Below, piece after piece: positions 56,305 to 64,000 of a stretch of 64,000 bases of DNA. The number at the start of each line of letters is the position of its first letter. The first letter of the stretch is position 1. The DNA is taken from contig CM041084.1 in NCBI GenBank assembly GCA_023079485.1, forward strand, positions 9,670,609 to 9,734,608, in the 5' to 3' direction. The position numbers were made by a program, and so were the translations under genes. The DNA is from Archilochus colubris (taxonomy: Eukaryota; Chordata; Aves; Apodiformes; Trochilidae). A model generated the notes under the pieces. That model was not told the DNA's origin. It worked only from the letters and a program-made list of their open reading frames with translations, and searched no databases.

Positions 56305-57300
56305 AGCCACAAGTACTATTCACATGTCACTGTTAATCAGCCAGGAGTTACTACAAGGAAATTTTGCCAAATTTGCCTCACTTGTATGGGCTGCTGGACA
56401 AGAAGCAAATCCCTGGGAATTTTTTTAATCCTCTGAACCAGTGGTTTTCAAACTATACAGCCAACCTCAAATAAAACTCATGAACTTCCAAGAAATAATT
56501 TTAATCACAATTAAACTAGCATCACGCTAATGCAATATTTAGTATTTGGTATTTCATTTAGAATATAACTGGAAAATGTTTAGGAACAAAACACACAGAG
56601 ATGATGCAAGTGCAAAATGAACCATTCTAACCATTCTTTTAGAATAATTTAGATTACAAAAATTTCTTGGTCCTGTGGCTGTTTATAACAGAGGTACAAT
56701 TCATGTAACTAAAGGTTTGTTCACTTTATTGGCTTTCACTTTACCCTGGTTTTGATTTTCTAGTTCAAGTTATACCATTCAGAAGCTAGAACATCCTTTC
56801 CATTTTTGGAAAGAACACAAGAGATTAACTTCAGAAAGCTGAATAAAAATTAAAAAGAGCACAGTAGATGCAGTTTGTAATAGAATCAGCAGTTCTACTT
56901 ACCTGAATTCATTAGGTGGTTAAGAACTGTTTCTAGCTCACTAGAACTTGTGTTTTCTGCCTGTGCACCCTGAAACATGCTGTGATGCAAAAGTATCCGT
57001 GGCAAATGATTTATCTTTTCTGATGATTAATTTATCTGACAAAAGCATTAACAGATGCTATAATTTTATTATATAGTCGGTCACAGATAGGCACTACATG
57101 AGGAGGAAACACCTCTCCTGGAATTTCTCGACCAAGTCCCTGTTGTAGGTTCAATGAGTCAGAAGGCTTTTTACTTTTATAAAGCCTGCACTGCCAGGCC
57201 TGAAGCACATTAGATTTGAAAACTGCTGAAGATGTCATCTCAGAGGCAGCACAGAATAATTGTACCACCCAGTACAACTAACCCTACTCCAGAGTTTTTA

Positions 57301-57306
57301 CTGTAC
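57301..57306 (-). promoter_or_regulatory. PTPRN2: 5' splice donor GTACAG of the PTPRN2 exon
   Basis: The minus-strand junction reads CAGAGAG then GTACAG. This is weaker than the usual GTRAGT, but it is the only nearby GT that keeps the exon a multiple of three with phase 1 at both ends. A second GT five bases further (GTAAAA) would give 119 bp and break the frame. Read-through from the exon meets a stop within a few codons (57284-57286). Confidence 0.8.
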
Positions 57307-57420
57307 CTCTCTGTGAGAGCTTCTCCAGAATGATCCTTAGGCGCTGAAGTACAGGGGGAGAAATGTCATATTTATAGAAGTCTAGTACTGGCACTTGCTG
57401 ACATCTCCCAAATATTCCAT
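57307..57420 (-). CDS. PTPRN2: PTPRN2 (phogrin / IA-2 beta) internal coding exon, luminal RESP18-homology domain
   Basis: Read on the minus strand, this 114-bp exon encodes 38 residues: [19 protein letters not shown], then an [10 protein letters not shown] helix and ILEKLSQRG. From memory of the family, human PTPRN2 has DGVFGRCQ, VPAMDFYRYEVSP and ALQRLR in the same order at roughly residues 55-93. The paralogue PTPRN lacks the DFYRY segment, so PTPRN2 is the better match. The acceptor is a long C/T tract ending CTGCAG at 57421-57426. The donor GTACAG begins at 57306. Both junctions are phase 1: the first Asp codon and the last Gly codon are split. PTPRN2 is a catalytically impaired receptor-type tyrosine phosphatase of neuroendocrine dense-core vesicles. 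This exon belongs to the vesicle-lumen part, which contributes to granule sorting; the Cys of GRCQ is conserved in the family. By homology it is probably coding exon 3. It contains no stop or frameshift. Confidence 0.95.
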
Positions 57421-57450
57421 CTGCAGGAGAGAGAAACAGAAAAGGAAAAA
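57421..57450 (-). promoter_or_regulatory. PTPRN2: 3' splice acceptor and polypyrimidine tract of the PTPRN2 exon
   Basis: On the minus strand a run of almost only C and T (TTTTTCCTTTTCTG, then TTTCTCTCTCCTGCAG) ends exactly where PTPRN2 homology begins at 57420. This is a near-ideal acceptor and fixes the exon start. The reading frame then requires a G supplied by the upstream exon to complete the Asp codon. Confidence 0.9.
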
Positions 57451-60400
57451 TATACATTTCATTTTCTGAGAGGAAGAAATGCATGATGAGATGCGCATTT
57501 TCAATGTATCCTAATTATACACTGAAGAAACCTTTTAAAAGACACTTTAAAAAGCTATCAAAGGACTACTGAAGTCATGAGACAGGGTATTTTCTATCAA
57601 CATAAATAAATACTGGAAATAATATTAGTTGGAGGAAGATTCTATTGTACAAGTTATGCATACAGTTTATTTTATAAAGTAATTTCAGAGTTCTGCCTCC
57701 CAAATCTTTTGATGTAAGACTTCTTTACTGAAAATTCAGTGGGAAAAAAAACTTAATGTTCAGTGCCTACTACGTTTCAGATGAAAAGCACAGCAACCAG
57801 AAATATAAATATTAATTTGCAGAAACTATAAGGATTTGCTGAAACATTTTTAATGCAGGAGCTGTGTGTTAGTCATTGGTAAATGAGAGCTGAGTCTGTA
57901 ATGGCTAGCAAAGGCTCATTTCAAGAAATACCCTCTAATAAATGCAATAAAAGAAAGCTGCTCACAGAACAATGAGATATTAATGTGGCCTAATTTATTT
58001 AGCTCCATTCCATTTGTCTAAAATGACAGACTCTTCTCATCAACGTCTTTTCAAATCACACCTTCTAATTAATTTAGCTTCTTATTAGTCTTTATTTAGA
58101 GAATTGTTCATTTTGAGACAAGCTTCCTGCGTATGTGTGGGAGGAACAGGGAGTTCAAACATTCAAATTACCTTTCTCTCTTTCATACAAAAGACTAATT
58201 CAGAGCCTAGGTGCTTCACATACAATCTGACCATCTGCAACTCTAGGCCTCTGAGAAAGAAAGTGGTTTCATTTATTGTTCAAAACAGTTCTGTTCTATA
58301 CAGTGATCCAAAGGAAGAAATTTAAATGCAACAAGTTTAATTAGCAAAATACTCTACTGCAGCACTATTTTTAACACAGTAATTACTACACCTCTGATAT
58401 TACATCTATGCTCAAAAAGGATAGCTACATCAGATTAGCAGAAAATAACAGCAAGCATTAATTTGCAAATGTCCATTACTTTCTGTGGTACTTCTCAAAG
58501 CTAAAAGACAACAAATGGGAAATACTGGCCCAGCTGTTCACTAAATAAAAATAATGGCATGAAAGAAAATAAACCAATCCAGGATGCAGAAAAAGGACAT
58601 TATTAGCCTTCACCGTTGAACACAAATACCTCATTGAAATTAACCAACTTTTGCTTTCTTTGCCTTTCCAATCCTGTCACTTAAAACTGCCAAATTAGGC
58701 TTAACCAGAAACTCACAACCAATTCTGTTGCTGGAATCTAGACAAAATTTAGAAACTGCATGCCCTTATCTGGTTTGTTTCTCTGCCACATAATGTATAA
58801 AGCAGCCTAACAGCAGATTAAAATATTCATCTCGATTTAAAAACCTGTTGCAGTTGGAAATAAGTATGCAAATGTCAGCCACTTCTAAATGAATGGGTAA
58901 CAGGAATAAATAAGGTTCTAATTCTGAAAGGAAATGTGACAAGATTTTAGTGTTTCAAAATAAGATTGTTCAAAATAAAATATAACTTGGTTTAGCCAGG
59001 TCTAGTTTGGAATACCACTATTACTGATTCTAATCAGGAAAAATTCTATGCTTGTATAAACAATATTTCACAATTTTTTAAAGGTAACGTCCCTTAAAAA
59101 TAATTACAATCTTATTTTAGAGTTCAGAAAGGCATACACATTCAGCACAAACTGAAGTTTTTCCTGTATTAAGTATCATTTCACGAAATCTCCATGGATG
59201 CAAAAGCTAATTCACTCCCAAACTCTAAAAAAGACCCAACCTTTTTTCTAAAACCACAGTTTTCAAAAACCTTTAGACTCCTGCATCTCAATAGAACAAA
59301 ACCTATTTAAATTCTAAAATTAACAATTAGCACATGAGTCTGAGCTGCATTATACAATCTATCAAAAAACACAGGGACTGCTTAGGGAGAAACTGCAAGT
59401 TACATTGGCTTTTGTACTTGAAATATGGGCATAATAAGCTTTGAAGAGGCTGCAATCACAAATAGAGCTCCACTCTGCTCTGCTAAATGCTGCACTAGTA
59501 GAGAGGAGAAGGAGTTGTATGCCCCAAGGAGCAGTTGGCAAATACCATCTCTAAAACACAGAGGGTCTTTATAGGGGGGATTACAGCTAGATGGGAGTTG
59601 TGCAAATAGTAGATTTCAAAGTTCTTTTTTTTAAGTATGAATTTTCCTAGGTTTTTCTATTTATTTCAGAGGTTTTTAGGTGGGGTTGACTCTTAAAGTT
59701 TTTTTTCATCATTATTAATATTAGTATTTATTTCATTAAAAGGTTTCTGTGGCAAGACTTGAAACCTAAAAAACTAAATTCATATTTAGCATTCAGTTTT
59801 CAGTGTACCTTCTAATTAAACTGTCTTAAAATTACACTGATTGTGGGTGGTAGAAAAAAATGTAGAAGTTCCCCACCCACCCCCTTTTTCTTTCCTATTT
59901 CTTTTCCTGTTTGGCAGATATGGCCCTAATTCAGCAATGTCCAGCAAAAAATTCATTTTCACTTGAATTACAGCTTATATTTAAAAAAACATCCACTTAA
60001 ATCTGCCATGAACTATCCCAAAACCACTGTGATACTTCCAGTGAGGAAATACTCAATGCACCTTTCCAGACCAGCTGGAAAGCATCACCCACCCCTGGTG
60101 TAAAGGTGATGTTGGGCTACTCGAGTGTGTTGGTGCCCCAGCATCATGTCATGCACCTATTTGACCTTTAAAGCCTCCAAGGAGCAAATGGCCCAAAGTT
60201 TTCATAAAGTAAAAAGGAAAAGCTCCCAGATTTCACAGTTAATGTCAGATGGCAGAGGAAGTTCAAACCACGAGTGAGTCTTTAATAACCACCATCCACT
60301 GTATGCATAGAGCCCTTAAGAGGGTGTTCATACTAAACTTTGATTAAAATTATGTTCTGAGAAGGAATGGAGTATGCAAAACACATCTGCTCTTTACACA

Positions 60401-61519
60401 TGCCCAGAATGAGGCAGGATTGAGACAACCAATCAATATACACACATGATTGCTAATCAAATGTTATCATTTGCTAACCATTACTAAAATTAGTATCTGG
60501 TATTTCCTTAGCAATATTTTATACTTATACTTAGACCTGGAAACATCTGCATTAACAATATGATAATGTTGACTTTTAGACACCTTTTTTTTTCTTTTTT
60601 TTCCCCCCACATTTGTTTCCAACAAACAGACTAGAACAGAAAAATACTAAACCCAAGGAGACGGTCAGATGCTTCTTTATGTATCTGGCTATTTTGCTAA
60701 TAAGTTTAAGCATAAATGTTTACAAGCTATTTTAAATCTTGAATTTTGACAAACATATTACAAAGTTGGGTGCCAAGATGAAAAGATAAAAATTTAATGT
60801 AACCCAGGTGCCCAATAAGTTCTCAAAGAGTGGTAGATGAATCTCTTTAGTTTACTAGAGACAATACCCTGGAGCACGATACTTGAATATACTGAATATT
60901 TATCAATGCCTAGTGAAAAAAAATACATCTGAAAGGAAAAAACACAGGTTCTGGAAGGAAGGGTTTTGAGGAAGGGTGAGAAGCAAATAGAGAACTTGCA
61001 TCTTAATTCATTGTCATTGCCCATTTTGAGATGAATTAGTGGATATTTCTAATCTCTATTATCTACAAAGGAGGGAAGCACTACTTTGCAGTAGTGACTG
61101 ACATCTAGGTACTGAAAAGAGCACGAAAAAAATATACTTTGAAACACAGCTTTGAAATGTCTCTTTGCCAGCAGGTTCAGATGGTACAATAGGCATCATG
61201 AGCTTAACAGGTACCGAAAAGTCTTTGGAAGCTTGCACTGAGCAACCACCTCCATGTTGAAGGTAAGGTCATCCAATTCATTTCAAGAAGTGTTTCCTCA
61301 CGCTAACAAAAACCCACTGTAGAATAAACTGTCCTTGTCTGGAGAGACATGTCTCATCCTCGGAGCACCAAGGATGGATAATCTGCAAAACTGACACCAG
61401 GATGTATCCATGGTTCCTGTTGAGTGAATTTTGCTACTGGGCAAAGCTACGAGGACTGGGAGAGACACTGGAATTTGTCTGCAGACTGATGAAAGCTTGA
61501 TGGATGCAAACTAAAAGAT

Positions 61520-61615
61520 TATGTTCTGCAGTAATTACCTTTCTCATCCAGACCATTTTCCTACCTAGAAAGTTTGGACCCAACGATCCTTGAGGTTCCA
61601 TCCAGCCTGGCATTC
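61520..61615 (+). mobile_element. Ancient CR1 3'-end relic
   Basis: The stretch GTTTGGACCCAACGATCCTT, followed by GAGGTTCCATCCAGCCTGGC and ATTCTAGGA, matches the conserved terminal box of CR1 (TTGGACTNGATGATC, GAGGTCCCTTCCAACC, ATTCTATGA) on the plus strand with several substitutions. Sequence just upstream (CATCCAGACCATTTTCC) is compatible with the CR1 3' UTR but too diverged to bound the element. This is the only plus-strand CR1 piece I could see. Confidence 0.7.
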
Positions 61616-63841
61616 TAGGAACTATTTAGATCTACAGTGAAATTTTCACATAGTGCTGCTAAGTGACCTTTGCGTAGGAGCCTTCAAGCAGAGGCTTTGA
61701 AGAACCCAGTTCTGCTCTTCCAGCTTCCTGCAGCAACAAGAAAGGAGGGGGCTTTCCAGTGGCAATATTCACACACATGGATCAACCACCATTTCAGGTT
61801 CCTTACCCTAATTAACCGACAGCTGTTAAAAAACTATAAAGAGCTTAGTATAAAACATTTTTTTCCCCATATTGTAGACATCATGCTTTGCTCCTGTGTC
61901 ATAACATAAACAAAAAAGTCTGCAGCCCCTGCAGTGTGTCAAATGGCATCTGCTGACACCTTTGACTGGATCTTCATGTCCTTGCAGTTAAACAGAGAAC
62001 TTCCTCCAATGCCTCTGAAGACTTTTCAGTGGACATCATTCTTCAGTCACTAAAACTTATGTAAGAAAATTATTCTTTCTTCTCACTGAATATGGGTATT
62101 ACTTCACACTCCTTCCCCCAGATATTGGTTTAGGGCACTGGAAGGTCCAAAAGTAGTCCAGGGCTGATGAAAAGCCCAGTGCTTGATATATTATAACCCA
62201 AGGTTAAAGCCTGAGTTGCCTGCTGGAAAGATTAAATCATGGGAAGCATAACATTTGCATCTCAAAAGTCTCATGATACTAGACTTCAAGGTCACAGATG
62301 TGGAATGTTTTAGTATGAAGGAGACTGTTAAAGTATTTTACTCTTCTGTCCCTGCTATTTCTCTCCAGTAAGGTGTTTGTTTTCAAAATCCTTTTTAAAA
62401 AATAATAGATTAAAAATGGAAATGTTACGGTTCCTTGAAGAGAGCATTAAGCCATATACCAGGAGGCTTTTTTTGGAGAAGAAATAGTCCACAAACGCAC
62501 ACTCAATACCTAATAGTAAGCTCTTCAGCAAACAGAGTATTTTTAATATTCCATTCATTAAGAAAGATTTTTTCATAATTTATACTTCTAATTTTAAATT
62601 CTCTTTACAAGAGAGGTAGAGATGACACAGATGGAGCAACAGTGGCTTCTACAGTGTCATTTCTCACACAATGTTCTAAAAATATTACTCCAATGCTTGC
62701 AAACAGCAAACGCTTCCAAGTCTCACTGCAGTGCTTGGTCAGAAAACCTGTAATCCCCAAAACCTGCACAATAAAACCTGCAATGGACCCTGCAGCCTTC
62801 CTGGGAGGCAACCTCCCCGTGTTTAACTTTTAAAAGCTTTTTACCATTTTATTTTGCCTCCCTTGTGCAGCCCATGGTCATTTTTCTCTGTCGGAGCAGT
62901 AACAGTGGCATCTAGTGGACACTTTCCTGCTCAGGACTCTGACCTGCAGCCTACTAACCCTCACATAAATTTATTGCTTTCAGATTTGTTTGGCTTCATC
63001 TGGAATATACAGCTCTGCAGTGACAGCCACACTCAGTCTTCCTTATCCTAGAGGCTGAAAGGCATGTGGAATTTTAACTTAATATTAGGAATACAGTACC
63101 AAAAAAGAAAAAAAAACAAAAAACAACCCAAAGTGCACCCAGATTGTTTTCAAATGTCTGTGATGGTATTCTGCTTTTCCTAGTGTGTAAGGCACTAAAC
63201 GTTATGTAATAAAAGTCCTCAGCTTTAAATATAAAAGAAAGCATTTTTCACAATGTATGTTGTAGATTTTACAGAAACACCATAAGAGGCAGAAAACTAA
63301 AATGTAAGATGTTCTAACTTGAACATTTGTTTTATTCAACAAGAAAATACTGTGCAGTGGTTACTCTTAGTAACAGCCTAGTAAAGCAACTCTTCCCCAG
63401 TTACTATATACAATGCTGTCAAGAACACAAAGGTAACTTTATAAATTCTGCTGAAAACCAGGCCACCTTCAAGTCCTGTATAAGGACTCTAGCAGGATTT
63501 AATGCCTTTCCTCACCTTTTTGGACACAAATATTTAAGGAAAAAAGGTCACAGGTCACTTGCTTTTAACCAGAGAAACCTAAAACCACACAATATTTCTT
63601 CTTATTGAAAGAACTGGGTGGCACATTAATGATTATGGAAGTGCTCGTCTTAAAAGACAGAGTTCACAGTAGGAGCAGCATTAGGGAGCTGTGGTGCAAA
63701 GGGTGTGGAAGGGTGGGATTTGCCAGGCTAAAAATCATCCCAGGGTATGTCTGAGGATAAATCATTCCTCTGGGCTGTACAGTACCCTCATCTCAAGGAA
63801 TAATTCTGAGAGCAAGTTCTGAAGCACTCTGTTCTTCCTTT

Positions 63842-63858
63842 ATAAATAAATAAATAAA
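63842..63858. repeat. ATAA microsatellite
   Basis: Roughly four consecutive ATAA units. Short simple repeat. Confidence 0.85.
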
Positions 63859-64000
63859 ATTTTAAAATGATACAACCTTCAACACAGGGGAAATACGAGG
63901 CCAGGAACTGTTTCTGTGCTAACCTGCTAAATTAAGTAGTGGATTGTCCCAAAATATTATGCATACTTTCACTCAAGAGGTTCTTTTAAGTTTCAGCAGA

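Larger units (their letters stand above)
50824..57300. other. Intronic block next to the PTPRN2 exon, no further gene seen
   Basis: Mostly AT-rich. A GC-richer, G/A-rich patch at about 52640-52960 was not recognised and may be an old repeat. It also holds poly-T (54443-54463), an A/C-rich tract (55268-55322), an AT palindrome cluster (55677-55770) and a 28-bp tandem repeat (56231-56304). The minus-strand frame at 57032-57277 is intronic, as it lies beyond the donor and has no PTPRN2 similarity. Confidence 0.45.
1..57306 (-). other. PTPRN2: PTPRN2 intron downstream of the exon (5' portion)
   Basis: This is the non-coding sequence that follows the exon in transcription order. The next PTPRN2 exon should encode a segment beginning FTWQDD; I saw no such sequence on the minus strand, so the intron appears to run past position 1 and exceed 57 kb. 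PTPRN2 is known for very long introns in mammals, which fits. It hosts the LTRs, two CR1 copies, simple repeats and possible regulatory elements listed separately. Open frames inside it are short, lack codon structure and do not resemble known proteins. Confidence 0.65.
57421..64000 (-). other. PTPRN2: PTPRN2 intron upstream of the exon (3' portion)
   Basis: This is AT-rich non-coding sequence lying 5' of the recognised exon in the direction of transcription. I looked on the minus strand for the preceding PTPRN2 exon, a Cys-rich segment ending just before the DG of DGIFGRC, and saw no match, so it probably lies beyond the window. It holds a candidate conserved block at 57840-58110, a second at 58780-58930, an old CR1 3' end near 61.5 kb, an A-rich tract at 63096-63125 and an ATAA microsatellite near 63842. 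No other gene is evident. Confidence 0.7.

Noticed and set aside
57032..57277. Minus-strand open frame just downstream of the PTPRN2 exon as a further exon
   Set aside because: It lies past the donor, has no similarity to the expected next PTPRN2 segment and lacks a convincing acceptor at its start.
1..64000. The intronic microRNA of PTPRN2 (miR-153 family)
   Set aside because: I looked for the mature sequence in either orientation and did not see it. In mammals it sits in an intron near the 3' end of the gene, far from this exon.
1..64000. CRISPR arrays, bacterial operons, tRNA or rRNA genes
   Set aside because: No regular spaced repeats, no dense long frames and no tRNA- or rRNA-like sequence were seen; all content fits a bird intron.

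Overview
The window is vertebrate, almost certainly avian, nuclear DNA. It is AT-rich and nearly free of coding sequence. It carries CR1 (chicken repeat 1) non-LTR retrotransposon copies and two LTRs that look like a common avian endogenous-retrovirus (ERVL-like) family. Bacterial features (operons, CRISPR, IS elements) are absent, and nearly all open frames of 60-150 codons are chance frames in non-coding DNA.

One host coding exon stands out. Positions 57307-57420 on the minus strand hold a 114-bp, phase 1-1 exon with a strong polypyrimidine tract and CAG acceptor. It encodes 38 residues recognisable as part of the luminal RESP18-homology domain of PTPRN2 (phogrin, IA-2 beta), a dense-core-vesicle receptor-type pseudophosphatase. 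This places the window inside PTPRN2, transcribed right to left. Positions 57421-64000 would be the end of the preceding intron and 1-57306 the start of the following one. I found neither flanking PTPRN2 exon.

The intron content, left to right, is as follows. Positions 1-29 kb are unique-looking AT-rich DNA with simple repeats, a 22-bp perfect palindrome (12008-12029) and a long A-rich tract (18830-18898). From 29.0 to 36.2 kb there is a mobile-element cluster: a solo LTR (plus strand), a 5'-truncated but well preserved CR1 with a reverse-transcriptase frame broken by two stops (minus strand), and an older decayed CR1 (minus strand). From 36.2 to 50.2 kb there are stretches that resemble conserved non-coding elements, one with an exact PBX-PREP/MEIS-type site. 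A second solo LTR of the same family lies at 50.24-50.82 kb. From 50.8 kb to the exon there are further simple repeats, including a 28-bp tandem repeat and an AT palindrome cluster. Upstream of the exon lies a small ancient CR1 3' end near 61.5 kb.

I see no previously undescribed multi-gene system. The useful observations are the exon that identifies the locus, the unusually open CR1 frame, the paired but independent solo LTRs, and several intronic regulatory candidates.
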